Source: Bacteroidota bacterium (GTDB taxonomy: Bacteria; Bacteroidota; Ignavibacteria; UBA10030; SZUA-254). From it: DNA of 64,000 bases. The notes beneath the pieces are model-generated. The model was not told where the DNA came from, made no database searches, and saw only the letters and a program-made list of their open reading frames with translations. The DNA lies in contig JAGVIE010000050.1 of assembly GCA_020056225.1 (NCBI GenBank), positions 1-64,000 of the forward strand. Direction: 5' to 3'. This document shows, piece by piece, positions 29,707 through 39,377 of the stretch (the stretch's first letter is position 1; every line of letters begins with the position of its first letter). A program made the position numbers and the translations under genes.

Positions 29707-30957
29707 ATGGCAAATAATAAAAAATCAAAAAAGAAAATTATTATCTTTTCAATCATCGGTGTGCTGGTGATTGTTCTAACTCTGCTCGTTATTCTTGGCA
29801 GCAAGAAAGAACCAGTATACACGGTGCAGACAGAAAAAGTGGCGCGACGAACTATCACCCAGACCGTCACAGCGACAGGGAAGATTTATCCGGAAGTTCA
29901 GGTGATTATTACTCCTGAAGTCAGCGGTGAAATTATATTGCTGCCGATGAAAGAAGGAACGAAAGTAAAAAGAGGCGATTTACTGCTCAAGATTAAACCT
30001 GATATTTATCTTGCTATGCGGGATCAAGCGGCATCGGGACTTGCCTCTACAAAAGCCAGCCTTCTCAGAGCTGAAGCAGAATATAAACGTTCCCAGGAAC
30101 TATCCTCGAAAGGTCTCATCTCTACGTCCGAGCTCGAACAGGCGAAGATGTCGTACGAAGTTGCCAGGGCTCAGTTCGATCAAGCCGATGCACAATTAAA
30201 ACAGTCGAACGAGAGTCTATCGAAGACATCGATCTTTTCTCCTATGGACGGTACAATCTCCGATTTAAAGGTAGAGCAGGGTGAGAGAGTTCTCGGTACC
30301 AGCCAATTCCAGGGTACTACAGTGATGACAGTAGCCGATCTATCGAGGATGGAAGCGCGTGTTGATGTAGGGGAGAATGATATAATACTAATTTCAATAG
30401 GCGATACAGCCCGGATCGAAGTCGATGCGGTGCAAAATAAAAAATTGAACGGAATTGTTTATGAGATCGGAAATTCGGCAAAGACGAAAGGTCTCGGGAC
30501 TCAGGAAGAGGTAACAAATTTTGAGGTGAAGATCAGAATTATCGATAAAGATGTGATACTCCGCCCCGGCATGTCGATGACTGCCACTGTTGAGACCGAA
30601 ACAAAGAAAAATGTTCTTACCGTCCCAATCCAGAGCGTTACAACACGCGCTATGGAAAAAGATAAAGACAAGGCACAAACTCCGGATGAGAGTGATGAGA
30701 TGGCATCCAGCGACACAAGGATAAAACAGAAAACTGAAAAAGTGAAAGAGATTGTTTTTCTTGTGGATAATAATGCGGTAAAAACTATTGAAGTAAAACG
30801 CGGCATCTCTGATGATTCTTATACGGAGATTACTGCCGGATTAGAAGAGAACAAGGAAGTGGTGTCGGGGAGTTATAAAGCTATCAACAGGGAATTAGAA
30901 GACGCTGCCAAGATAAAAGTGGACAATAAGAAACCGAAGTCCAAAAAAACTGAATAA
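29707..30957 (+). CDS. MacA/HlyD-like periplasmic adaptor
   Basis: A 416-residue membrane-fusion protein linking an inner-membrane transporter to TolC. It has an N-terminal membrane anchor (residues 11-31), a barrel-sandwich half (TQTVTATGKIYPEVQ, EGTKVKRGDLLLKI), a helical hairpin (residues about 105-165) with the paired LLRAEAEYKRSQELSSKG, the second half (SIFSPMDGTISDL, VEQGERVLG), then the beta-barrel and membrane-proximal domain. A charged 30-residue insert (KDKDKAQTPDESDEMASSD) before the last domain is unusual, and the C-terminus is lysine-rich. AGGAG precedes the ATG. Confidence 0.9.
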   Translation: MANNKKSKKKIIIFSIIGVLVIVLTLLVILGSKKEPVYTVQTEKVARRTITQTVTATGKIYPEVQVIITPEVSGEIILLPMKEGTKVKRGDLLLKIKPDIYLAMRDQAASGLASTKASLLRAEAEYKRSQELSSKGLISTSELEQAKMSYEVARAQFDQADAQLKQSNESLSKTSIFSPMDGTISDLKVEQGERVLGTSQFQGTTVMTVADLSRMEARVDVGENDIILISIGDTARIEVDAVQNKKLNGIVYEIGNSAKTKGLGTQEEVTNFEVKIRIIDKDVILRPGMSMTATVETETKKNVLTVPIQSVTTRAMEKDKDKAQTPDESDEMASSDTRIKQKTEKVKEIVFLVDNNAVKTIEVKRGISDDSYTEITAGLEENKEVVSGSYKAINRELEDAAKIKVDNKKPKSKKTE

Positions 30958-30974
30958 AAAAAATAAGGTAAATT

Positions 30975-31700
30975 ATGTCGATCAGTAATCATGTAGTTAT
31001 CAATCTTCAGCAAATCAAAAAAATATATGATATGGGCGGAGCCGAGGAAGTTCAAGCGCTTCGGGGTGTTTCGCTTCAAATCCAGAAAAATGAATATGTC
31101 GCAATTATGGGACCGTCGGGATCGGGTAAATCTACGTTAATGAACATCATAGGTTGCTTGGATACACCGTCGTCAGGATTATATGAATTTAACGGTGTCA
31201 ATGTCAGTGAGATGAATGACAATCAGCTTGCTAAGATTCGGAATAAAGAGATTGGATTCGTTTTTCAGACTTTCAATTTGCTTGCCCGATCTGATTCACT
31301 TCATAACGTTGAACTGCCTCTGATTTATGCTGGTGTTACGTCGGCAGACCGCAAACGGCTGGCGCGTGAAGCTCTTGAGCATGTCGGCTTGGGAGATAGA
31401 GGACATCATAAACCTAACGAACTATCCGGCGGTCAGCGGCAGCGTGTGGCAGTTGCGCGCGCGCTCGTAAACAGACCGTCGATATTACTTGCCGATGAAC
31501 CGACCGGCAACCTCGATTCAAAGACGGGTGACGAGATTATGGTTCTTTTTGAAGAACTTCATTCGCAGGGTAATACAATTATATTAGTAACTCATGAAGA
31601 GTACATCGCGGAACATGCCCATCGCATAATTCGCATCCGTGATGGAATGATTGAGATTGACGAAATCGTAAAAAACCGGAAAAAAATAAACACAGCCTGA
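30975..31700 (+). CDS. MacB/LolD-like ABC transporter ATPase
   Basis: The single ATP-binding subunit of the operon, 241 residues. Walker A is GPSGSGKST, the Q-loop is [13 protein letters not shown], the signature is LSGGQRQR, Walker B is [16 protein letters not shown] and the switch histidine is in LVTHEE. The sequence class is that of MacB, LolD and FtsE partners of mechanotransmitting permeases. It must serve the three permeases encoded directly downstream. Seven bases separate its stop from the first of them. Confidence 0.92.
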   Translation: MSISNHVVINLQQIKKIYDMGGAEEVQALRGVSLQIQKNEYVAIMGPSGSGKSTLMNIIGCLDTPSSGLYEFNGVNVSEMNDNQLAKIRNKEIGFVFQTFNLLARSDSLHNVELPLIYAGVTSADRKRLAREALEHVGLGDRGHHKPNELSGGQRQRVAVARALVNRPSILLADEPTGNLDSKTGDEIMVLFEELHSQGNTIILVTHEEYIAEHAHRIIRIRDGMIEIDEIVKNRKKINTA

Positions 31701-31707
31701 AGAAGTT

Positions 31708-32931
31708 ATGTACTTTCTGAATGAAATAAAAGAAGGATTAATTATCGCCTTTCGGGCGATCAGGGCAAACAAGATGCGTTCTGTATTGACGACGCTTGGA
31801 ATTGTCATCGGTATAGTTTCTGTAACCTTGATGGCAACTGCCATAGAGGGTGTAGACCGCGCATTCGAAAAAAGTGCATCTGCCTTCGGATCGAAAGTTC
31901 TCTACGTCCAAAAATTTCCCTGGGTACAGCACGACGATTGGTGGAAGTACAGAAATCGGCGCGATATGAAAGTAGAATATGTAAGCACTATTTCCCGGCA
32001 GGCGACGCTGGTCGATGCCGTTGCGCCCTCGGTTCTGACTTTTAAAGATGCCCGCTTCGGTTCGAGAACAATGTTGAGCGCATTTGTAACCGGAACAACG
32101 CATCAATACCAGGAAGCCTCAGGTACAACTATTCAGGATGGACGTTTTATTTCACAGGAAGAGTCCGATGGCGGACGGCCTGTTTGCGCGATCGGTGCCA
32201 ATGTAGCTGAGACGCTATTTCCATCTATCGATCCTATCGGACAAACAATCAAAATAGGCGGTTTTCCGTACACCGTGCTCGCGGTTTTTGAAAAACAGGG
32301 CGGAATGTTCGGAACTTTTACTTCGGATAATCGGATTTTTGTTCCGATAAATTCATTCATGAATCAATTCGGGTCACGGCGCGATGTGCTGATCAGCGCG
32401 CGCGTAGCAGCCGGAGTTGATATTGAAGAAGCGAAAGAAGAACTTCGGGGTGTCATGCGCAAGATACGCCACTTAGAACCGGGCGAGCAAGATGATTTTA
32501 ATATCAATGAACAGGAGATGTTGACACAAATCTTCGGTGCGATAACAGCAGTCATTGCCGGTATAGGTTTCTTCATTACCGGGCTGTCGCTTTTTGTCGG
32601 CGGTATCGGCATTATGAACATAATGTATGTTTCCGTGACTGAACGAACCAAAGAAATCGGAATCCGGAAAGCTATCGGTGCCCGTAGACGAACCATTCTT
32701 TTTCAGTTCCTCGTTGAAGCCGCGCTCATATGTCTGATCGGCGGTATTATCGGTTTGATGATCGCCTATCCGCTCAGTCTGATAGCCGATCAAATATTAC
32801 CGACTGCTATGCCGATATCCGTAGTGATACTCTCGCTATTTGTTTCGCTGTTTGTAGGTGTTATCTCGGGATTTCTCCCGGCATATAAAGCATCAAAGTT
32901 AGATCCTGTAGACGCGTTGCGGTACGAGTAG
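31708..32931 (+). CDS. MacB-like ABC permease 1
   Basis: A 407-residue permease of the MacB/FtsX type. The N-terminal segment has the typical AIRANKMRSVLTTLGIVIGI helix. A large periplasmic domain follows, then three C-terminal membrane helices, with GGIGIMNIMYVSVTERTKEI and the coupling-helix sequence IGIRKAIGARRRTILFQF before the second. It is clearly the most divergent of the three permeases here. Its stop is three bases before the ATG of permease 2. The natural assembly is two permeases and two ATPases, so heterodimers are possible. Confidence 0.9.
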   Translation: MYFLNEIKEGLIIAFRAIRANKMRSVLTTLGIVIGIVSVTLMATAIEGVDRAFEKSASAFGSKVLYVQKFPWVQHDDWWKYRNRRDMKVEYVSTISRQATLVDAVAPSVLTFKDARFGSRTMLSAFVTGTTHQYQEASGTTIQDGRFISQEESDGGRPVCAIGANVAETLFPSIDPIGQTIKIGGFPYTVLAVFEKQGGMFGTFTSDNRIFVPINSFMNQFGSRRDVLISARVAAGVDIEEAKEELRGVMRKIRHLEPGEQDDFNINEQEMLTQIFGAITAVIAGIGFFITGLSLFVGGIGIMNIMYVSVTERTKEIGIRKAIGARRRTILFQFLVEAALICLIGGIIGLMIAYPLSLIADQILPTAMPISVVILSLFVSLFVGVISGFLPAYKASKLDPVDALRYE

Positions 32932-32934
32932 GCA

Positions 32935-34194
32935 ATGACCGGGGCGCTTGAAACATTTCTTCACGAAGTAAAAGAAAGTCTCACGATGGCAATTGTTTCC
33001 ATCAAGACCAACAAGCTTCGTTCTATACTTACCCTCCTTGGTATCGCTGTAGGTGTCTTTTCTATCATCGGTGTTATGACTGCGATGGGCGTGCTTATCA
33101 GCAGTATTGAAAACGGAATGACATTCCTTGGTGCGAATACGTTTCAGGTTCAGAAAACCTCGCCCATGATGACCGGTGATATTAAAGAGAGGCTCAAGAT
33201 GATGAACAGGAAAAAGATTACGTACGAACAAGCCCTCAGAGTAAAAGAATCTTCAACGCTTGCCAAAGCAGTCGGGATGTTTTGTTATCTTAACGGTTCC
33301 AAGGTTGTCGTTGCCGAAGACGGAAGAAAAACAAATCCGAGTGTGAATGTATCGGGCCGTGATATTGAAAGTTTCCTGGCGAACAACTGGATCATTGAAG
33401 ATGGCAGGCTTTTCAGCCAGGGCGAAATGAATTCCGGTAGTTACGTTGCGATTCTTGGAGCCGATGTCGTTAAAAAACTTTATCCTAAAAGTGATCCTAT
33501 AGGTCAAACAATTCGAGTAGACAAACGTAAATTTCAGGTAATCGGGATAGTACAATCGAAAGGATCCGTCTTGGGCGGTGGTGATGAATCGTTTGTATTG
33601 ATTCCACTTAACACATTCTTTGGAATTTACGGGAAAGATCAGGAGTTCTCATTCAAAGTGCAAGCCGATGCGATGGCTATCGACGATTGCATGGAGCAGG
33701 TTAGGGGAATTTTACGAACTGCGCGCCACGTTCCGCCCGGGGCAGAAGATGATTTCGCTATTGTCTCAAACGATTCGTTGATCAGTCAATTTAATGATTT
33801 TACGAAATATCTTCGGCTCGGCATAATTATTATCAGCAGTATTGCACTGCTTGCCGCAGGCGTCGGCATAATGAATATCATGCTCGTCTCTGTTACGGAA
33901 CGTACCAGAGAAATCGGAATACGCAAGGCGGTTGGAGCGCGAAGGAACAATATCATGACACAGTTTGTTCTTGAAGCGGTTCTCGTCAGTGAATTCGGCG
34001 GGATGATAGGTATTATATTCGGTATTCTTGGTGGAAACATAATCGCGCTGACGATGAATGCGAGTCCGGTTATACCGTACGATTGGGTGCTGATCGGTTT
34101 TATTACATGCAGTTTTATAGGGATCGTTTTCGGCGTCTATCCGGCATGGAAAGCGGCGAATCTCGATCCGATTGAATCTTTAAGATATGAATGA
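32935..34194 (+). CDS. MacB-like ABC permease 2
   Basis: A 419-residue permease with the same four-helix plan. The N-terminal NKLRSILTLLGIAVGVFSII segment and the C-terminal GVGIMNIMLVSVTERTREIG are nearly identical in permease 3, showing that permeases 2 and 3 come from a tandem duplication. The periplasmic part has drifted more (FQVQKTS against FQIQRTS and beyond). The final residues PAWKAANLDPIESLRYE are typical of the family. It lies 34 bases before permease 3. Confidence 0.9.
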   Translation: MTGALETFLHEVKESLTMAIVSIKTNKLRSILTLLGIAVGVFSIIGVMTAMGVLISSIENGMTFLGANTFQVQKTSPMMTGDIKERLKMMNRKKITYEQALRVKESSTLAKAVGMFCYLNGSKVVVAEDGRKTNPSVNVSGRDIESFLANNWIIEDGRLFSQGEMNSGSYVAILGADVVKKLYPKSDPIGQTIRVDKRKFQVIGIVQSKGSVLGGGDESFVLIPLNTFFGIYGKDQEFSFKVQADAMAIDDCMEQVRGILRTARHVPPGAEDDFAIVSNDSLISQFNDFTKYLRLGIIIISSIALLAAGVGIMNIMLVSVTERTREIGIRKAVGARRNNIMTQFVLEAVLVSEFGGMIGIIFGILGGNIIALTMNASPVIPYDWVLIGFITCSFIGIVFGVYPAWKAANLDPIESLRYE

Positions 34195-34228
34195 CATATG
34201 ATATTTTCTGATTTTATTATTGATTGAT

Positions 34229-35488
34229 ATGGGACAAGTATTCGAAACTATAGCGCACGAATTTCGTGAGAGCTTGGCGATGGCGCTCATCGCTCTGCGG
34301 ATTAATAAACTAAGATCGATTCTTACACTGCTTGGAATAGCCGTTGGCGTATTCTCGATCATCGCTGTCATGACGGCGATGGGAGTACTGCTCAATAGTA
34401 TCGAAAGCGGGTTAAGCCAGTTGGGCGCTAACACATTCCAGATACAAAGAACGTCCAATTTCAATACCGGTAATCCGCAGGAACGTGCCAAAATGAGGAA
34501 CCGGAAAAATATTAAATATGCCCAGGGATTACTCGTCAAGGAGCGAGCCACGCTGGCTAAGGCGGTTGGCTTAGAGGCTTGGAGCGGCGGGAAGATTGTC
34601 GCAACTTTAACCGGGCAAAAATCCAATCCTGATGTCGCGATTGTTGGTGAAGATATCGAAGGATTTGCTACGAACAACTGGGATATTGGTGATGGCAGAT
34701 TATTCACGCAGAGCGAGCTGAACTCAGGACGGAAAGTTGCTATACTTGGAATTCAAGTTGTAAAAAAAATCTTTACCAAATTGGATCCGATCGGACAAAC
34801 AATTCGGATTGACGGACAGGAATACGAAGTCATCGGTACTATTGAACCTAAAGGCGGAATGCTTGGCGGTAACCAGGATAATTTCGTCGCTATCCCGCTA
34901 ACGACATTATTCGATGTATATGGAAGTAACCGGGATATCCATATTATGGTGCAGGCTTCTTCGCGGGAGACATTCGATGATTGCGTTGAACAAGTCAGGG
35001 GGATTTTACGATCCGCCCGGCAGGTTTCACCGGGTGTGGACGATGACTTCTATCTCTTCTCTAACGATTCGATGATCGAACAGTTTAACGATTTCACTAA
35101 GTATGTCCGGCTCGGTATTATGGTCATCAGCGCAATAGCATTAATTGCAGCCGGTGTCGGAATCATGAACATAATGCTCGTATCAGTTACCGAGCGAACG
35201 AGAGAAATCGGCATACGGAAAGCTATCGGCGCGAAGAAAAATAATATCCTCTCCCAATTTATTCTCGAAGCGGTTGTCATCAGCGAACTCGGTGGAATGA
35301 TAGGAATCATAATCGGTATACTCGTCGGTAATATTCTTGCAATCACTTTATCCGTTCCCGCTATTATTCCATGGGATTGGGTCGCAATCGGGTTTTTAGT
35401 TTGTTCGTTAATCGGGGTAGTCTTTGGTGTATATCCTGCCTGGAAAGCCTCTAATCTAGACCCAATTGAAGCTTTAAGGTATGAATAG
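34229..35488 (+). CDS. MacB-like ABC permease 3
   Basis: A 419-residue paralogue of permease 2. The ATG at 34229 is chosen. An in-frame TTG at 34220 is less likely. The helix NKLRSILTLLGIAVGVFSII and the IGIRKAIGAKKNNILSQF coupling segment are conserved. It ends the operon, followed by 128 bases without a gene. Functional exchange between permeases 2 and 3, for instance for different substrates, is an inference. Confidence 0.9.
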   Translation: MGQVFETIAHEFRESLAMALIALRINKLRSILTLLGIAVGVFSIIAVMTAMGVLLNSIESGLSQLGANTFQIQRTSNFNTGNPQERAKMRNRKNIKYAQGLLVKERATLAKAVGLEAWSGGKIVATLTGQKSNPDVAIVGEDIEGFATNNWDIGDGRLFTQSELNSGRKVAILGIQVVKKIFTKLDPIGQTIRIDGQEYEVIGTIEPKGGMLGGNQDNFVAIPLTTLFDVYGSNRDIHIMVQASSRETFDDCVEQVRGILRSARQVSPGVDDDFYLFSNDSMIEQFNDFTKYVRLGIMVISAIALIAAGVGIMNIMLVSVTERTREIGIRKAIGAKKNNILSQFILEAVVISELGGMIGIIIGILVGNILAITLSVPAIIPWDWVAIGFLVCSLIGVVFGVYPAWKASNLDPIEALRYE

Positions 35489-35616
35489 GCTTTTTCCGAT
35501 TTTCCTATTCTGACAGTCCATTTTTATACTATTGCTTGACTTTGGATGTTTTAATATCGAAATTTAAGTTAAGTTAATACTCACTTATACCTTGTTACAA
35601 TCATAGGAGAACTTCA

Positions 35617-37014
35617 ATGCGACGAAATGCTATCAGTTGCTTTCTCATAACAGTTTTCATAATCTTTTCCTCTTCGATTGCTTTTTCCCAGACTAAGTAT
35701 CGAACATTCAATCAATACGATTTATCCCTTAAGAAAGCCAAAGCCGGCAAAGTTCTAAACAGTAATGTCAGTTTTGTGTTTAAGAATGACAGCCTTAGTT
35801 TTGCTGTTAATGGTCTTCATGCAAGATTGAATTCATCGATCAACGGGATAATAGATTCAGGTGGATTTACCAATATAGTTATAAGTGAAAGAGGAAAAGT
35901 GTTTACTGCAACCGGTCGATCTGTTGTGGCTGGAGATTCGGCGAGGCTTATTTTCAATCTCGATAAGAAAGCCCCCGGTGCAAAAGCAAGTAAATGGTGG
36001 TGGTATATGGATGGTGTTCAGGTTGGAAATAAACGCCGTGAATTAGCCGGAACTTATCAGCCAATTCAGATCCAGCCAAACGGCGGAACAATTCTAGAGT
36101 ATATCTATAAGCGCATTATTCATCGCCCGCAAGGTTTAATTGTTGGAATGGTCACTGATACTCTAAAGGTCGGTTGGATCAGATATAAGAATGCGGACCG
36201 TAAATATTTCCCGCATACTGATGATGCTCGTTGTTTCGATCTCATCGCGACTGGGTCAACTAGTACTAGACCCTTCGATCACAAACTGCAAAATCCACAC
36301 GTCAAGAAACATAACAATCACTTGCTCGGTGAAGTTCATGCGCTCAAGCTTGCGATCATCGCGAATGATTCCGGTGCAACACAACCATTGGATACTACGG
36401 CATTGGGTGATTTGATTTATAACGATCTCACTAATCCGGGCGATCCGGGTAACGGTTTAACATTGCGTAACCTTGTAGCGTATATCGATTCAGCGCTCAC
36501 TTACTGCCGTCATTTCGATTTGATGCCCGGCATCTATTCAAAATTCGATACAAGCATTTCCAGAATTAATCGCGCTTTCGACGGTTCATATATTGCCGTT
36601 ACATTTAATCCATTCGTGCTTGCAGGAACACATGCAGTTGAAGAAATTCCATTCCTTCATCCAAATCCTGCCGCTGCACCCGTTATGAGACGCGGTTCAA
36701 AATACTCGATACTCGATCAGATGCCTGAACTGTTCACTCTCCGGCAAAACTATCCTAATCCTTTCAATCCATCGACTACGATTAATTTTAATTTAGCTGA
36801 ACCCGGCATCGTGACATTGAAAGTATTCAATCTTCTCGGACAGGAAATCGCTACATTATTAGACCGTGAAGAATTGGAAGATGGTGAACAATCTGTCGAG
36901 TTCAACGCGAGCAATCTAACTTCCGGAATTTATTTTTACAAAATATTTGCGCAAGGGGCAGGCGAAAGTAAAATGCAATTACAGGCAACGAAGCGGATGA
37001 TGTTAGTGAAATAG
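35617..37014 (+). CDS. Secreted protein of unknown function with T9SS sorting domain
   Basis: A 465-residue exported protein: signal peptide (to about residue 25, IAFSQT), then an uncharacterised beta-rich region (residues 30-200). The segment at about DNA 36330-36640 (LGEVHALKLAIIANDSGAT, DLIYNDLTNP, LTLRNLVAYIDSALT, RINRAFDGS) has a counterpart before the sorting domain of the 1,963-residue protein. A type IX sorting domain (LRQNYPNPFNPSTT, VTLKVFNLLGQE, ATKRMMLVK) follows. AGGAG is placed before the ATG. A good terminator follows at 37052. Confidence 0.8.
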   Translation: MRRNAISCFLITVFIIFSSSIAFSQTKYRTFNQYDLSLKKAKAGKVLNSNVSFVFKNDSLSFAVNGLHARLNSSINGIIDSGGFTNIVISERGKVFTATGRSVVAGDSARLIFNLDKKAPGAKASKWWWYMDGVQVGNKRRELAGTYQPIQIQPNGGTILEYIYKRIIHRPQGLIVGMVTDTLKVGWIRYKNADRKYFPHTDDARCFDLIATGSTSTRPFDHKLQNPHVKKHNNHLLGEVHALKLAIIANDSGATQPLDTTALGDLIYNDLTNPGDPGNGLTLRNLVAYIDSALTYCRHFDLMPGIYSKFDTSISRINRAFDGSYIAVTFNPFVLAGTHAVEEIPFLHPNPAAAPVMRRGSKYSILDQMPELFTLRQNYPNPFNPSTTINFNLAEPGIVTLKVFNLLGQEIATLLDREELEDGEQSVEFNASNLTSGIYFYKIFAQGAGESKMQLQATKRMMLVK

Positions 37015-37051
37015 TATTTAAGAAGGTTTCTGATTTAATCAAGCTGTATGT

Positions 37052-37086
37052 GAAAGCCCCGGGCGAAATGCCTGGGGTTTTTCATT
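37052..37086 (+). terminator. Intrinsic terminator after the 465-residue T9SS protein
   Basis: AAAGCCCCGGGC at 37053-37064 can pair with GCCTGGGGTTTTT at 37070-37082 using G-T pairs, loop GAAAT, with T residues following. Its opposite side also ends the minus-strand M28 peptidase gene at 37104, so it may work in both directions. Confidence 0.7.
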
Positions 37087-37103
37087 TAATATCACACAAG
37101 TCC

Positions 37104-39377
37104 TCATTTCATGTACGAGTACTTTGCTGTGTACTTTGTTCTCGGAATGACATCCGTCATCTTACCCTCTACCTTTATCGGGTATGCAAGTTTATCAAAT
37201 ACTACTTCGATATTTTCCTTCACGCTGTCGTTTCCGATGGTTGAAAACTTAACGGGTATCGTAAGAACCGAATCCGGAAATGAATACCAGTAAATATTCT
37301 TACCTGATTTATTCGTACGGAATTGCCACGGTGTATCGAAAGCATTCATCTCTTTACCTGCGATTGAATAGGTGACAGAGACTGTATAAGGTCGGGATTT
37401 AGCGCGAAGCGTTAATTCAATATCGGAGTGTGTAGTATCGTGGAATCTATGTTTTTGTTCCTGCCGTGTTACCGATACCCATGATGTGTCAAATCCGGTT
37501 TCGGGTTTTATATCCATGGAAGTTATTCTTTCCCCGATCAGCGAATCGCCGCCTTGACTTTCGATCTTCAAACCATCCAGATACTCAGATCCTTTGACGC
37601 TTATTGTTTTTACACCCGTACTCATATTGTACTCTTGCGCTATCTCGACATTGCGGTACCAGAGCGAATTAAATCGTGGAATGGAGAATAAATAGCAACT
37701 GAGACCGACGAAGAATGCGGTTAGCACGATGAATGTTGTTCGGGATCGCAGCTTCACAATAAACAGATTAAGCGGGATTGAATCTTTAATAACTGCGGTG
37801 ATCGCAAAAAGAAAAGGGAGAATGTAAACGCTAAAAATAAGTATGACCCCGGCATTAAGAAATAATTTTACGATTACCGGTATGCTGATGTTTGTGCTGA
37901 CATTCAGTAAGGCATCGCCCCACTCAGAGAATATCAACCGGATCATCCACCAGGGTGAGAGGGCAATAAAAATTAATTTCAGAATCGGTTTTCTGACGAG
38001 TATTGCGAGACTTATGAATAACAACGCAATCCCCGGTTCAACGACGAGTTTAAGATTGGCAAACCAAAGTGTTACTAAGATAACCAGAAGGATTATTACC
38101 GCCCGTTTAAAATGCACATACGGACATTGCGATAGTTTGAGTCTCAAGCTGATACGAAGAACTATCCAGCCGCCGATAGACATGGCAATAGCGGCAAGTA
38201 AATAATACCAGCCGATTTCGCCAATCCAGGGAAAGCGATTACCCTTAATCCATCCGACCAAGTCCGGGGAAAACCATCCGCATGTCACGATGATTATCGA
38301 AAAGAGAAACATTTTTATTCCTGACCATCGGATTCTTGCGGGTAAGTCTACAGGTTCGCGCCGTTTCCTGGCTGCTATGAAAGCAGATATGGTCAGGACT
38401 AAGACTAAGCTAATGAAAATCCACAAACCCCACACTGGAATAAAAACCGGTATATCCCAAAGAAGATAGAGCCAGTATGTTTCAAGGTTGCGCGAAGGGA
38501 CACCTTGATCGAATCGCTCAACCAACTTGACTATTATATCTCCCGAACGTTTTAATCCCGCCTGGTCAAAATTTTCAAAATTATCGCGCGGTGTGTGAAT
38601 AGGCTTGGAAACATCCGAGATGAATGCGATAGCGGGAATTCCTTTTTGCAGGAACGGTTCATGATCGGATCCCGGTCCGTCAGTCAGCGAGTAATTCAGC
38701 GAGTTGAAATGCGTAGAGTATCGAAGATGTTTGTATCCAAGGTTATTGTATTCTTCAACAGCCGCGCTTACTAACCATTTTGGCGCACTTGAACTTTTGT
38801 GAGCATTGGGATCCATATCGAGAATGCCCAGACCGTTTGCCATATCGATCTGCAGCATCATAACCACACTGTCGATATCGGGGAAACTTGATACGAAATG
38901 CTTCGAGCCGATAAGCCCCTGCTCCTCGCCGCCGAAACAGCAGAAAACAATTGTGGACTGCATCTGCCGTTTTCCAAATACATGTGTGGCTTCTATTACG
39001 ACTGCGCTTCCGGAACCGTCATCATCTGCACCTGGAATCTCCGGCTCTGCCGAATCGATATGCCCGCCGATAACGATGATGCGTTTCGTTATTCCGCGCT
39101 TAATTCCGACTGCAACGCCGCTGTTCGTATTGCCGTGAGAAAAACGGCCGATCTTCATGATATAAGCAGTATCGCATCCGTACTCTTTGAATTTTTCTGC
39201 CGCATAGTTCAGCGCTTGCCATTCTGCCGGTGATCCCATAGTGCGCGGACCAATATCGACACTCAGGTGTCTTAAAATCTGCGTTGCATTCTCTTGAGAA
39301 AATTCGGTTTGTGCTTGTAGAAAAGAGGTAGTTAAGAAGATGAGGAAGATCGGAAGAATGAACCCCGGAAGTTTCAT
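37104..39377 (-). CDS. M28-family zinc metallopeptidase with polytopic membrane domain
   Basis: The start is set at ATG 39377 (MKLPGFILP), giving 757 residues and a signal peptide. An in-frame upstream start would add 21 unrelated residues. The ATGA overlap with the preceding hydrolase stop supports it. Residues 25-310 form an M28 aminopeptidase-type domain: VIGGHIDSA (His), GADDDGSGSA (bridging Asp), CCFGGEEQG (Glu-Glu), LQIDMAN (Asp) and SDHEPFLQKG (His) give the full two-zinc set. About eight to nine membrane helices (from YWLYLLWDIPVF to LSCYLFSIPRF) and a C-terminal periplasmic domain follow. This resembles eukaryotic ERMP1-like membrane peptidases in plan. The peptide substrate is unknown. 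Confidence 0.88.
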   Translation of the reverse strand: MKLPGFILPIFLIFLTTSFLQAQTEFSQENATQILRHLSVDIGPRTMGSPAEWQALNYAAEKFKEYGCDTAYIMKIGRFSHGNTNSGVAVGIKRGITKRIIVIGGHIDSAEPEIPGADDDGSGSAVVIEATHVFGKRQMQSTIVFCCFGGEEQGLIGSKHFVSSFPDIDSVVMMLQIDMANGLGILDMDPNAHKSSSAPKWLVSAAVEEYNNLGYKHLRYSTHFNSLNYSLTDGPGSDHEPFLQKGIPAIAFISDVSKPIHTPRDNFENFDQAGLKRSGDIIVKLVERFDQGVPSRNLETYWLYLLWDIPVFIPVWGLWIFISLVLVLTISAFIAARKRREPVDLPARIRWSGIKMFLFSIIIVTCGWFSPDLVGWIKGNRFPWIGEIGWYYLLAAIAMSIGGWIVLRISLRLKLSQCPYVHFKRAVIILLVILVTLWFANLKLVVEPGIALLFISLAILVRKPILKLIFIALSPWWMIRLIFSEWGDALLNVSTNISIPVIVKLFLNAGVILIFSVYILPFLFAITAVIKDSIPLNLFIVKLRSRTTFIVLTAFFVGLSCYLFSIPRFNSLWYRNVEIAQEYNMSTGVKTISVKGSEYLDGLKIESQGGDSLIGERITSMDIKPETGFDTSWVSVTRQEQKHRFHDTTHSDIELTLRAKSRPYTVSVTYSIAGKEMNAFDTPWQFRTNKSGKNIYWYSFPDSVLTIPVKFSTIGNDSVKENIEVVFDKLAYPIKVEGKMTDVIPRTKYTAKYSYMK

